Made by a program: the position numbers and the translations under genes | Shown here: positions 51,681 through 59,929 of the stretch, one piece after another | Layout: each line of letters starts with the position of its first letter | Numbering within the stretch: position 1 is the stretch's first letter | Source: AP-15 sp963833745 | GTDB taxonomy: Bacteria > Pseudomonadota > Alphaproteobacteria > ATCC43930 > CGMCC-115725 | Direction of reading: 5' to 3' | Length of the DNA stretch: 64,000 nucleotides | Assembly (NCBI GenBank): GCA_963833745.1 | Contig: CAWHZD010000004.1 | Span: 1,426,001 to 1,490,000, forward strand | Notes under the pieces: generated by a model | Seen by the model: the letters and a program-made list of their open reading frames with translations, nothing else | Database searches by the model: none | Told to the model about the DNA's origin: nothing

Positions 51681-52648
51681 TCAAAGGCGAGCGTGTCGCT
51701 CGGGCGTCCGAACTCCAGCATCCGGTTCAAGCTGGCGGCGGCGACGGCGACTTCGGTGGCCTCGGTCTCGTCGGTTCGAGATCGTAGCGCATCGCCGATC
51801 ACGCGTTTGTATCGACCAATCGACGCCTCGACCCTGGCCCGAAGGTTGTAGCCACTGGATTTTTGCCAGCCCATGCGGCCACGTTCGGCGATTTCCTGGA
51901 GGTGGTGGTCGCGCTGTGTCGGAGCGGTTTCGGCGGCAGCGCTCGGGACCGCTGTCGAACGTGGCGGCACGATGACGGCGGCATCCGGAGCATGCTCGGC
52001 GACGTTCTCGTACACTCTGTCCTGATCGTAGGCGCCGTCAGCCGTGAACGACGCGACGGGATCGGAGATCTGGTCGAGCAGCGCCTCTGTCAGCGCAGCG
52101 TCGTCGATCTCTTTTCTGGTCAGCTCGATCGCGACGATTTCGCCGCTCTCGGCATCGACGCCGATATGCAGCTTACGCCAGGATCGGCGGCGGGACGTGC
52201 CGTGCTTTTCAACCAGCCATTCACCGGCTCCGCCGAGCTTCAGGCCGGTGCTGTCCACGAGCAAATGCAGCGGGCCGGCGCCAGACCGGCGGAGCGGTGG
52301 CATTTTCAGCGTCTTGCTGCGGCGGCTCATTGTTGAATGGTCCGGCACGGTGAGATCGAGCCCGAGAAGCGCGATGACGGAGCCGATCAGCCCTTCTGTT
52401 TGCCGTAACGCCAAGCCGAAGACAGCGCGCATGGTTAGCGCTGTCACGATCGCCAGAGCCGAATAATGCGGCTGGCCGCCCGGCGTGGTGCGGGGTTCCG
52501 CCCGCCACGCCGCGATCGCCTCGTCGGTGAACCACACCGTCAGACTGCCTCGCCGCCTCAATGCCGCGTCATATTCCGGCCCGTTCGTGACCCGATAGCG
52601 CGGTTTCGCGATATGATGACGGTGTTCGGCGTGGTGTTTGAACGGCAC
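51593..52648 (-). CDS. IS5-family transposase, C-terminus altered
   Basis: 351-residue frame of an IS5-type DDE transposase. Motifs: LHLLVDSTGLKLGGAGEWLV (Asp), SFTADGAYDQDRVYENV (Asp) and ARVEASIGRYKRVIGDALRS (Glu). Homology ends at LNRMLEFGRP; the normal short tail is missing, and the frame runs on into istA and IS1634 sequence. IS5 therefore joins istA near 51700. GTG start at 52646-52648. The N-terminal copy appears intact; the element's ends were not resolved. Confidence 0.85.
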   Translation of the reverse strand: MPFKHHAEHRHHIAKPRYRVTNGPEYDAALRRRGSLTVWFTDEAIAAWRAEPRTTPGGQPHYSALAIVTALTMRAVFGLALRQTEGLIGSVIALLGLDLTVPDHSTMSRRSKTLKMPPLRRSGAGPLHLLVDSTGLKLGGAGEWLVEKHGTSRRRSWRKLHIGVDAESGEIVAIELTRKEIDDAALTEALLDQISDPVASFTADGAYDQDRVYENVAEHAPDAAVIVPPRSTAVPSAAAETAPTQRDHHLQEIAERGRMGWQKSSGYNLRARVEASIGRYKRVIGDALRSRTDETEATEVAVAAASLNRMLEFGRPSDTLAFDPTSAVLGDAVAGDRRNAGVATTPLALWC

Positions 52649-52828
52649 CGCGGGGGTTTCCGGTTATTTACCGGGTTCCAGCCTGCGCCGATCGAGCCCT
52701 GGCCGGCAACCAGCCCACCCGTGCAACAACGTCTCGTGCGCGGCAAAAACTCTAACCAACCGCGACAAACGCCTTCCCCTCATCGCTCACCTGGTGGGCC
52801 CTGGGTTCGACCTCTTTCTCGAGCACTT

Positions 52829-53854
52829 TTATTCTTTGCGAAGTCGGGATCGAAGACGTCTCCACATCGAGCTGCCGGCGCCGGCGGGCTCCATCGTTGC
52901 GCCTGGAAGCATCAGCTCTTCAACAAGACGGCCCGCCAGTGTGCCGCGCGGCCCGCGCACCCAATGATCGCGGGCGTCATCGGGGACGACCCAGCCAGGG
53001 AGAGACAGCAGGAGATAGGATCCGAGCCCGTCGAGTAGCGGCTCATAGGTGGCGCGCAGCGCGGCAAGCATTTCTTCGGCCTCGGCGGCGGTTTCCCAGT
53101 TGAAGTTGACGTTGATCAGGTCTCTCTCGAGGCAGAGAAAAACTTCATGGTCCAGCCGGTTACCTCCGGTGTAGCGCGACGGCGATACATTAAACGATTT
53201 GGCCATCTCGACCAGGATCTGGCGCGCCATAGTGAATGTCATCCGGGCTTGCAGTGGCGGCACTCGATCAATCCCAACGAGGATCAGAGCGCAGCAATCA
53301 AGAATCACGGCCACCGCCGCCAGCCACGACTGATCGTCATGCTGCGACCGATAATAAGCCAGCATTGGATAGAAGAGATGGCTTTCCAGGAGTTCGGAGC
53401 CCCAGTTTTCCCACTCGCGCAGGAGCATCGCGATCTGCCCCGGTCCATCATCGCCGCCATGACGCCGCAACAAGCCTGACGCCGTCGGCGGCGACCCGGC
53501 GCGGCCGTCAAGCCGGATCACCGCCGCCTCTCGACGCGAGAAGAGCTGGTACAGCACCGGCCTCTCCACGGCCCACAGCAAGAAGCCGAAACCCAGTGTC
53601 AAACCAGTGACCCAAACGCCAAAAAGCAGCGCCATGGATAATGGGCCGAAGACGGCAAGAAAGTGTTCTCTCTGACTATTAGGCGGAAAGTGCTGGGTTA
53701 ATGCGGACCATGCGGCCCAGGTCAAACGATAGAAGAAACTCGCAAAGCGAACCCGCCGCAGCACACGGCGCGGCAACAGCATAACCTCGAACGCATCTTG
53801 CGCGGTAAGGCCCAGCAATAGAAGACCCATGAGGGCGGCAGCAGTGGTGACCAT
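52829..53854 (-). CDS. K+-channel-family membrane protein lacking the pore region
   Basis: 341 residues from ATG 53852-53854. The flanks match a conserved two-TM potassium-channel-like family: N-terminal QDAFEVMLLPRRVLRRVRFA, a first helix PLSMALLFGVWVTGLTLGFG, then the cytosolic part VLYQLFSRREAAVIRLDGRA, LLESHLFYPMLAYYRSQHDD and AVILDCCALILVGIDRVPP. As I know the family, about 60-75 residues with the pore helix, filter (T-x-G-x-G-D) and second helix lie between these. Here GFLLWAVE is followed directly by RPVLYQLF (near 53557-53570). The frame is kept, so this looks like an in-frame deletion; the product could not conduct K+. Confidence 0.65.
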   Translation of the reverse strand: MVTTAAALMGLLLLGLTAQDAFEVMLLPRRVLRRVRFASFFYRLTWAAWSALTQHFPPNSQREHFLAVFGPLSMALLFGVWVTGLTLGFGFLLWAVERPVLYQLFSRREAAVIRLDGRAGSPPTASGLLRRHGGDDGPGQIAMLLREWENWGSELLESHLFYPMLAYYRSQHDDQSWLAAVAVILDCCALILVGIDRVPPLQARMTFTMARQILVEMAKSFNVSPSRYTGGNRLDHEVFLCLERDLINVNFNWETAAEAEEMLAALRATYEPLLDGLGSYLLLSLPGWVVPDDARDHWVRGPRGTLAGRLVEELMLPGATMEPAGAGSSMWRRLRSRLRKE

Positions 53855-54040
53855 GCATGACAAACACGACGGCCTCGATCATGACACCACCCTCCTTCAT
53901 TCGACCACCCATTCACAGGCATCAGCGGGCCGAGAAATCGGCCCCACAAGAGCAGGGCGGTCGATGAGGAAGAGAAATTGATGTCACCAAGGCGAAGGTT
54001 TGCCCTATGCCCGCGGCCTCTGTTCTGCTGAAGGACGCTC

Positions 54041-54418
54041 ATGTTGCTTCGTAGATGCGCGGCGGCGCTCATAATTGTTGCTTCGAGTACCGGCGCCGCG
54101 GCTCAGTCGAAAACGGTTGATGCAGTCAGGCTCGGCGGCGCCGGCGTGCTGACCAAACGGATCGACTGGTTAGTCGCCAGCTCCCTCCGGACTTATCATC
54201 ACATACGCCTGCCTGCTCGGATTGCGGTTGGCGACACGGTCACCTTTTCCTTCGGCAGCAGCACCAAGATCTATGGCTTTTCAGTTGCCCGGATAACGCT
54301 CAAGGGCAATCATTGCGAAATCTTCAGCCAGGCTGAAATTCATGCTGATTCCGGTGATGTCGCCCGGTCGTTCCGAGATCATGTCGCTCGGTGTTCCGAC
54401 ATGATGTCGCCCGCTTGA
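54041..54418 (+). CDS. secreted hypothetical protein, 3'-truncated by IS21
   Basis: 125-residue frame with a signal peptide (LRRCAAALIIVASSTGAAA, cleaved before QSKT). The mature part contains VASSLRTYHHIRLPARIAVG and TVTFSFGSSTKIYGFSVARI, a beta-rich pattern I do not recognise. From about 54355 the sequence is an IS21 end, so the last ~20 residues (ARSFRDHVARCSDMM) are IS-derived and the natural C-terminus is lost. Confidence 0.5.
   Translation: MLLRRCAAALIIVASSTGAAAQSKTVDAVRLGGAGVLTKRIDWLVASSLRTYHHIRLPARIAVGDTVTFSFGSSTKIYGFSVARITLKGNHCEIFSQAEIHADSGDVARSFRDHVARCSDMMSPA
54355..54414. repeat. IS21 terminal repeat cluster
   Basis: Repeated motifs gatgtcgcccg (twice), with intervening ttccgagatcatgtcgctcg and gttccgacatgatg, are the sort of multiple transposase-binding repeats seen at IS21 ends. 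This marks the distal end of the IS21 remnant that carries the split istB. Confidence 0.55.
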
Positions 54419-54626
54419 GCGGCGTCCTGCTGGTGGGTGGGTTTTGGCGGGAAGCGAGCTGCGGGTCAATCCTTTGCGGCTGATCTTGGTCGGGTTCGTC
54501 GCAGGCTGTCGCCGGCGAGATCGATGCGATGGGCGTTGTGGACGAGGCGGTCGAGGATGGCGTCGGCGAGAGTGGGCTCGCCGAATACGACACGATGCCT
54601 CAAGATCGGAACAGCTGCCAGCCGGC

Positions 54627-55052
54627 GTGCGGGTCATCGATGCGACCCACCCGCTTTACGGTCAGCGGCTTGCGATCGGCGCAGGCGAGGCGAGTCGGCG
54701 GATCGGCTGGATCCGGGTCGTTCTTCCCGACGGCCGGCACCGCTGGATCGCGCGGAAGGCCACTGATCTCGACGATGCGGCTTGTGAGGCCAGGCCGAAT
54801 CGTGATCTGCCGGCGGTATCGGTACGCACCCTGCTTCCCTTGGCGGAATACGTGCGAGCAAGGCTTTCCGCTGCGCGAGAGGAGGTCGATGGAACATCGG
54901 GCCCGGCAGCTGACCTTGCCGTTCGGACCGGCATTGCCGGATCGCTCGCTGATCCTCGCCCCCAGGGTGTGGCCGATGATGACGCCGAGAGCGCAGCAGC
55001 AGCTAGCGCAAGGGTTGGCGCAGCTGCTCCGGACAGTTCTTGCCGCAGCTGA
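54627..55052 (+). CDS. DUF5372-like small protein
   Basis: 141-residue frame from GTG 54627. The N-terminal ~95 residues (VRVIDATHPLYGQRLAI, then LPDGRHRWIARKATDL and VSVRTLLPLAEYVRARL) match small proteins that typically precede large serine recombinases, with H-P-(L/F)-(Y/F)-G and the SVRTLLPLA tail. The last ~45 residues overlap the next gene and may be incidental. Role unknown, perhaps an accessory factor of the recombinase. Confidence 0.6.
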   Translation: MRVIDATHPLYGQRLAIGAGEASRRIGWIRVVLPDGRHRWIARKATDLDDAACEARPNRDLPAVSVRTLLPLAEYVRARLSAAREEVDGTSGPAADLAVRTGIAGSLADPRPQGVADDDAESAAAASARVGAAAPDSSCRS

Positions 55053-55260
55053 CGCCGGCGCATTGCGAGGGGGATGCCGGGATGAACATGCTGCTCAATT
55101 TAGAAAGTCCGGTGACGACGTCGCACCGCGCCAAGCTGGCATACATTTACGTACGGCAGTCGACCGCCGGTCAGGTCCGCCATCATCAGGAAAGCACGGA
55201 GCTGCAGTACCGGCTGGTCGATCGGGCGGCGGCGTTTGGTTGGCCCAAGGAACGGATTGA
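54889..55260 (+). CDS. small accessory ORF of the serine-recombinase element
   Basis: ATG 54889 follows GGAGG at 54881-54885. The first ~60 residues (RARQLTLPFGPALPDRSLIL, APRVWPMMTPRAQQQLAQGL) resemble the short helical proteins found between DUF5372 and recombinase genes. The frame overlaps the recombinase gene by 179 nt and its C-terminus may not be meaningful. Confidence 0.45.
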   Translation: MEHRARQLTLPFGPALPDRSLILAPRVWPMMTPRAQQQLAQGLAQLLRTVLAAADAGALRGGCRDEHAAQFRKSGDDVAPRQAGIHLRTAVDRRSGPPSSGKHGAAVPAGRSGGGVWLAQGTD

Positions 55261-57178
55261 AGTCATTGATGACGACCTTGGGAAGTCCGGTACCTCAAGC
55301 GACGGCCGCGGCGGCTTCCAGCGGCTGATCGCCGAGATCGGCCTCGGCAAGGCGGGTTTGGTGATAAGCCTGGATGCCTCGCGGCTGGCCCGCAACAACC
55401 GGGATTGGCATCAGCTCCTGGAATTGTGCTCGCTGTTCGGGGTGCTGATCGCCGATGGCGAGCGCCTCTACGACCCTTGCGCCTACCATGATCGCCTGTT
55501 GCTCGGCCTGTCCGGGATCATGAGCGAAGCCGAGCTGCATCAGATCAAGCTGCGGCTGCACCAGGGCGAGCGACAGAAGGCGGCGCGAGGCGAGTTGCGG
55601 CTGCCGCTGCCGGCGGGCTTGGCGCACGGCCGGGATGGCCGGATCGCCCTCAATCCCGATGAAGAGGTCCAGGCGCGGCTGCATCACCTGTTTGCGAAGT
55701 TTCGCGAGCTTCGCAGTGCCAAGGCGGTCATGCGCCATTTTCAGGAAGCCAACCTGCTGTTGCCGGTGCGACCGCTCGACGGACCATCACCGCACGAAGT
55801 CGTGTGGCGGCCGGCGAGCAGCGCCCGCATCCTTCAGGTTCTGAAGAACCCGGCTTATGCGGGGGCGTATGTTTATGGCCGACGCCGGCGCACGCCGATC
55901 GGCCGGCGTTCCGGTTTACAGGGAGGCGCGACCGAAGCCGTGGCAATCCAGGATTGGCCGGTTTGCCTGAAGGACGCCTTTCCGGGATATGTCGATTGGG
56001 AGGAGTTCATGGCGAACCAGCGGCGGCTCGCAGACAACCTCAATCGCTACGACATAGGCCGCCACGGGGTGCCGCGGCGGGGCAACGCCTTGCTGCAGGG
56101 CATTGCCGTCTGCGGCCGCTGCAGCCGTCGCATGGGGCTGCATTATTCCGGACCGCACGGCAGCTACCCTGTCTATGTTTGTCGCGCCGACCAGCATCAG
56201 CATGGCGGGCCGCGCTGCCAGGAGGTGCGTGCCCTGGGTATCGATGCTGCGGTCGAAAGATTGTTGCTTGAAGCGCTGACGCCGGATCGTCTTGCTCTCG
56301 CGATTGCCGCGCTCGGCGAGCTTGAGAACGAAGCCCGTGCGCTCGAGCGTCAATGGTCGCTCAAGCGCGAGCGGGCGCGCTACGAGGCGGAGCGAGCCCG
56401 CCGGCAATACGATGCCGTTGAGCCTGAGAACCGCCTGGTGGCGCGCTCCTTGGAGCGCGTCTGGGAGGACAGGCTGCGGCAAGTCGAGCAGATCGACGCC
56501 GAATATGAGAGTTGGCGTCGGCAGCAACCGACATCGCTGGCCGCGGCCGACCGGGGTCAGATCCTCTCGTTGGGCGAAGATCTTCCCAAGCTGTGGGGCG
56601 CGGCAACTGCGGTCGAGCGCAAGCACATCCTCAGGCTCGTCATCAAGGAGGTGATCCTCGATCAGCGCCCCGCGAGCGGACAGGTCTGGATCCGCGTCGT
56701 CTGGCAGACCGGCGCCGTCAGCGAGCACAAGGTCCGACGTACGGTGAACAGCTACCGCAACTACGCCGACATCGGGACGCTTGAAGCCCGGGTCCGCGAT
56801 CTTGCCGCCGCGCAAAAGATCGACCGCGAAATTGCAACGACGCTTACCGCGGAGAGCCTGTTGTCCGCGCACGGCCACCCGTTCAGCGGCGGTGAGGTGC
56901 ATTTGTTGCGCAAGCGTTGGAAGATCCCGACGGTGAAGATCAACGGAACAGAACATAATCCTCCGCAATGGCTTGACGGGACATATTCTGTTCAAGGAGC
57001 AGCTGCGGCGCTCTCGGTTTCTACCCAGACCGTTTTCAAATGGCTTCGGAAAGGGCGATTGTCGGGTCGCCAACTGGCCAGGGGAATGCCCTGGCAAATC
57101 ACGCTCTCCAACCCGCAGATCGCTGAGTTGAGAACACAAGTACGGCGCACCAATCGATCAAAGGAAGAGGCTTTATGA
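55082..57178 (+). CDS. large serine recombinase
   Basis: 698 residues. The resolvase-type catalytic domain starts KLAYIYVRQSTAGQVRHHQE with the nucleophile Ser in Y-V-R-Q-S-T, followed by GLVISLDASRLARNNRDWHQ (catalytic Arg pair). Next are the recombinase DNA-binding domain (VLKNPAYAGAYVYGRRR), a Zn ribbon (CGRCSRRMGLHYSG, then VCRA and RC), a coiled coil (~395-470) and an unusual C-terminal helix-turn-helix (SVQGAAAALSVSTQTVFKWL). Such enzymes catalyse directional integration and excision between short core sites. Start ATG 55082 gives MNMLLNLESPVTTSHRAK. It is the only gene of the element able to mobilise it. Confidence 0.9.
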   Translation: MNMLLNLESPVTTSHRAKLAYIYVRQSTAGQVRHHQESTELQYRLVDRAAAFGWPKERIEVIDDDLGKSGTSSDGRGGFQRLIAEIGLGKAGLVISLDASRLARNNRDWHQLLELCSLFGVLIADGERLYDPCAYHDRLLLGLSGIMSEAELHQIKLRLHQGERQKAARGELRLPLPAGLAHGRDGRIALNPDEEVQARLHHLFAKFRELRSAKAVMRHFQEANLLLPVRPLDGPSPHEVVWRPASSARILQVLKNPAYAGAYVYGRRRRTPIGRRSGLQGGATEAVAIQDWPVCLKDAFPGYVDWEEFMANQRRLADNLNRYDIGRHGVPRRGNALLQGIAVCGRCSRRMGLHYSGPHGSYPVYVCRADQHQHGGPRCQEVRALGIDAAVERLLLEALTPDRLALAIAALGELENEARALERQWSLKRERARYEAERARRQYDAVEPENRLVARSLERVWEDRLRQVEQIDAEYESWRRQQPTSLAAADRGQILSLGEDLPKLWGAATAVERKHILRLVIKEVILDQRPASGQVWIRVVWQTGAVSEHKVRRTVNSYRNYADIGTLEARVRDLAAAQKIDREIATTLTAESLLSAHGHPFSGGEVHLLRKRWKIPTVKINGTEHNPPQWLDGTYSVQGAAAALSVSTQTVFKWLRKGRLSGRQLARGMPWQITLSNPQIAELRTQVRRTNRSKEEAL

Positions 57179-57852
57179 CATCATCGGCTCGCCGATGACC
57201 TGGTGCCATTTGTCGATGGGGATCTGGCTGGTCAGGATGGTCGAGCGGCGGTCGTAGCGTTCTTCGAGGATCTCGTACAGATCGCGGCGGGCGCCGGCGT
57301 CGAGGGGTTCGAGGCCCCAATCGTCGAGGACAGGAGCTGGGCGCCGTTGAGGCTGCGCATGATGCGGGCATAGCGCCCGTCGCCGTGCGCCAGGGCGAGA
57401 TCGGCGAAGAGCTTGGGGACGCGGTGATAGAGCACCGAGCGGTTGTCGCGGCAGGCCTTGTGGCCGAGGGCACAGGCCAGCCAACTTTTGCCGACGCCAG
57501 TTGGCCCGCACAGGATCAAATTGTCGTGCGCGTCGATCCATTCGCCGGCGGCGAGGTTGCGGAACAGCGCGCGATCGAGGCCGCGCGGGGCCCGGTAATC
57601 GACGTCCTCGACGACGGCGTGATGGCGCAACCGGGCATAGCGCAGTCGGGCGGCCAGGCGCTTGTCGCGACGATGGGTGACCTCGCGATCGACAAGCAGG
57701 CCGAGCCAATCGGCATGGGTCAGCGTCACGCCGTCACCGGAGATTTCGAGTTCGGCGAAGGCTTGTGCCATGCCGGGAAGCCCTAGCTGGGTGAGCTGAT
57801 CGAGCATTGGATGGGTCAGCAATGTCCATTCTCCTTAACGGGTTAATGGTAG

Positions 57853-58685
57853 GCGTGCGCGAGCGCACCAGCCGCGAGGTGCGCGCCGAGGTCATTGAGG
57901 ATGATGGCGTCAGCGTGCCGCTGCTCATCCGGCGGCAGAAGGGCGAGACTGAACTCGCCGTCAGGGAGACCACAATCGCCGGGCGGCGCTACATCATCTG
58001 TCGCAATGACGAGGAAGCCAGAAAGGATGCCGAGGCGCGCGCCGAACTGATCGCCGGCCTCGAGCGCAAGCTCGCGCAAGGCGACAAGGCACTGGTCGCC
58101 AACAAGGGCTTCCGCCGTTTCCTCAAGACGCCCGTGGGCGACGGCTTTGTCATTGATCGGGCCAAGGTCGAGGCCGACGCCCGCTTCGACGGCCTGTTCG
58201 TGCTGCGCACCAACACGAAAATCTCCGCCCTCCAAGTCGTCCTGCGATACCGTAACCTCCTCGCCGTGGAGGACGCCTTCAAAACCGCAAAAGCGCTGCT
58301 TGCCACCCGGCCGATCTTCCACAAAACCGATGCCGGCATCCGCGGCCACGTCTTCTGCACCTTCCTCGCCCTGGTGCTGCGCAAGGAACTGACGGACCGT
58401 CTGGCGGCACGCCGCAGCAAGCTCGAATGGCAGCGCATCATCGATGATCTTGCCGACCTCAGTGAGATCGAGGTCGAACAGGATGGTCGCCGGGCCCGAC
58501 TGCGCACCGCTCCCGGCGCAACCATTGATCCGATCTGCCGCGCTATCGAGATCACCCTGCCGCCCGTCTTCCAGGAGATGCCGCCCGCCCGCTGAACCCT
58601 CAAGAAAATGTGGTGCCTAAATCTGAAAATGGCCTCCAAGCCGTTGATAATCAGCCGTCTTCAAATCCAAACTGCGGAAGTTGGG
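57853..58685 (+). mobile_element. IS1634-type element, 3' partial copy in inverted orientation
   Basis: Starting at GVRERTSREV, this segment is the reverse complement of 49786-50618 with, by eye, no differences, and includes the same terminal sequence (ctgcggaagttggg ending at 58685). The 5' part of the transposase is lost where the IS21 remnant ends (about 57850). The 247-residue C-terminal frame (57853-58595) includes the DDE Glu region RYRNLLAVEDAFKTAK but neither Asp. Confidence 0.85.
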
Positions 58686-58838
58686 TCAGAACCTCCCGCG
58701 GCCGAGCAGGAGGTACACAATCAGAATGATCAGCAGAATGCCGCCAATGCCGATTCCGCCACGGTAACCGTAGCGCGAATAGCCGAACCCGCCTCCGAAT
58801 AGTAAGACAAGCACGAGAATTATGAGGATCAAGTCCAC
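58686..58838 (-). CDS. small hydrophobic Gly-rich membrane protein
   Basis: 50 residues, GTG start at 58836-58838 behind AAAGGAGAG. Two hydrophobic stretches (LILIILVLVLLFGGGFGY and GIGGILLIILIVYLLLG) flank an RYGYRGG turn. Of the DUF3309-like class of tiny alphaproteobacterial membrane proteins. The stop codon touches the end of the IS1634 fragment, so the last residues may have been altered. Confidence 0.6.
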   Translation of the reverse strand: MDLILIILVLVLLFGGGFGYSRYGYRGGIGIGGILLIILIVYLLLGRGRF

Positions 58839-58902
58839 TTTGTTTCTCTCCTTTGAAGGGGTCCGGTAGGTCTGTCTTGGCCCGACGGCGGCGCTGTACC
58901 TT

Positions 58903-58998
58903 TCACGTCGGCCGCCAAGGAGGAGAAGGGTCAATATCGATGATGTCGCCGTCGCGCATGAGTGCGATCGACCCACCGACGCAATCTCCAGTCTGACG
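58903..58998 (-). pseudogene. fragment resembling dihydroxy-acid dehydratase C-terminus
   Basis: The frame reads VGGSIALMRDGDIIDIDP and then stops after a few proline-rich codons. This matches the G-G-P-I-A-L-V-x-D-G-D-x-I-x-I-D motif of IlvD/Edd dehydratases. Only some 25 codons are recognisable, so it is at most a relic. Confidence 0.3.
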
Positions 58999-59068
58999 GG
59001 CAGTTAATCTGCCGCTGCCGGGTGACGCCAGCGAAATAAGCGGCTGACGGAGCGCGTCAGGTACGGCA

Positions 59069-59929
59069 TCACTTCGGCCGCAACAGGCGCGTGTCATAGC
59101 CGGAAAAGCGTCGCTCGTGTTCACTCAGGCACACGTCAATCAGCGTGGCGGCCGAGATGTCGATACCCCCGATCGCTTTGCTGCCGGTGAAGACGAAGTT
59201 GTTGTCCTGGGGTCCTGTTCCCGCCCGTGCACCGCGGGTGCCTTCGCGGGCGAGGTCGATCCGCTCCCAAATAAGAAAGGCCCAGACCGAGAGGATTTTG
59301 ACCGCGAAGAGAATGCGTCGCCACGGCGGCAGGTTGCGCCGATGCCAAGCAACCCAATTGACAAAAAACAGAATATGGCGACCCTCCTCCTGCACCACCG
59401 GTTCGAAGGTGTCGACAAGGGCGGGCGGAAAAAATCCCGATTGTTTGGCCAGCGCAAACAGGCCGAAGGCGAAGAAGGTGTCGACGCACTCGCAAAAACC
59501 GGCGAGCAGGAACGCCCACTCGGGATGTCGCGGAGGCAGATATTCCGGTTCCGGCGCGAGCGGGATGCCATATGCCTGCACGAGATTGGTAAGCACCTGC
59601 TTGTGCCGTGTTTCCTCGAAGCCGTCGATCTCGACCGCCTCCCGCAGCAAGGGGTCTTCGATGGTCTGGGCAAAACTCAGCACCCGCAGGCTTGCGTTGC
59701 CCTCGGTCTGCATCGCGATGTCCCAGATCGGCAGCTTGACAAGCCGGTCTCGCGCCTCGGGATCGAGGATCGGCCAATCGATAATCGGTCTGTAGGGGTT
59801 GTGGGTGTCGATCAGCATGCGGCAGAAGGCTCTCTTGTGCCCCTCGCTGCCAAGAATAATCGGCCCCGCTTCGCTGGCTTCCCATATCCGGGCAGCACGG
59901 TCGGCGGTCCGGATCGCCGCGTCATCCAA
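59069..59929 (-). CDS. ferritin-like di-iron domain protein
   Basis: 286 residues, four-helix ferritin-like fold predicted. Metal-ligand motifs are visible as REAVEIDGFEETRHKQVLTN (E-x(n)-E-E-x-R-H) and, ~90 residues later, FEPVVQEEGRHILFFVNWVA (E-E-x-R-H), giving paired E..ExxH sites. The C-terminus ends RRFSGYDTRLLRPK. Likely a di-iron oxygenase, ferroxidase or related enzyme; substrate unknown. The only start is TTG 59927-59929; the coding character seems to extend a little upstream (RPFERPFSL) to a stop, so the true N-terminus may be lost or frameshifted. Confidence 0.7.
   Translation of the reverse strand: MDDAAIRTADRAARIWEASEAGPIILGSEGHKRAFCRMLIDTHNPYRPIIDWPILDPEARDRLVKLPIWDIAMQTEGNASLRVLSFAQTIEDPLLREAVEIDGFEETRHKQVLTNLVQAYGIPLAPEPEYLPPRHPEWAFLLAGFCECVDTFFAFGLFALAKQSGFFPPALVDTFEPVVQEEGRHILFFVNWVAWHRRNLPPWRRILFAVKILSVWAFLIWERIDLAREGTRGARAGTGPQDNNFVFTGSKAIGGIDISAATLIDVCLSEHERRFSGYDTRLLRPK

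Larger units (their letters stand above)
48678..51699 (+). pseudogene. istA: IS21-family istA transposase, multiply disrupted
   Basis: Remains of a DDE transposase. It is truncated at the 5' end (homology starts at GNEIARRVGVAPSTVRLTLK). The frame runs through RYSRFCELYRGWASGISVTM and KLFVDYAGDTVPVIVDRLTG (first Asp). Two 23-nt inserts at 49148-49170 and 49282-49304 break the frame. Between and after them the normal sequence continues (YAEASWTQTLADWIGAHSRA, VPDNTK, VAVIKACLYEPQVNRTYAEM, RDKAKVEAAV with the Glu). An IS1634-type element sits at 49786-51680; across it the codons for EVFLK continue into GERVA before IS5 sequence begins near 51700. No functional product. Confidence 0.85.
54585..57195 (+). 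mobile_element. minimal 2.6-kb element with a large serine recombinase
   Basis: Bounded by direct repeats ggctcgccga at 54575-54584 and 57186-57195, inside istB. It carries three overlapping plus-strand genes (a DUF5372-like protein, a small basic protein and a ~700-residue serine recombinase) with almost no spare DNA: the first gene starts 42 nt from the left repeat and the recombinase stop is 7 nt from the right one. Direct repeats of a short core without terminal inverted repeats suit serine-recombinase crossover. Confidence 0.75.
54466..57822 (-). pseudogene. istB: IS21 istB ATPase, split by a serine-recombinase element
   Basis: AAA+ helper ATPase of IS21. The N-terminal part (57822 down to 57196) contains the Walker A LILCGPTGVGKSWLACALGH; a one-base loss near 57330 changes frame just after LNGAQLL, and LDDWGLEPLDAGARRDLYEI (Walker B region) continues in the next frame to HQVIGEP. 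The C-terminal part (TLADAILDRLVHNAHRIDLA to the stop at 54466) lies beyond a 2.6-kb insertion. Removing that insertion at the 10-bp direct repeat joins HQVIGEP and TLADAILDR exactly. istA is absent on its upstream side, where an IS1634 fragment begins. Confidence 0.85.

Noticed and set aside
49786..58685. Inversion between the two IS1634 copies as the reason why istA and istB lie in opposite orientation
   Set aside because: The complete copy has matching 5-bp repeats on both sides and istA reads through it, so its two flanks have not been exchanged. The two IS21 remnants are more simply separate copies.
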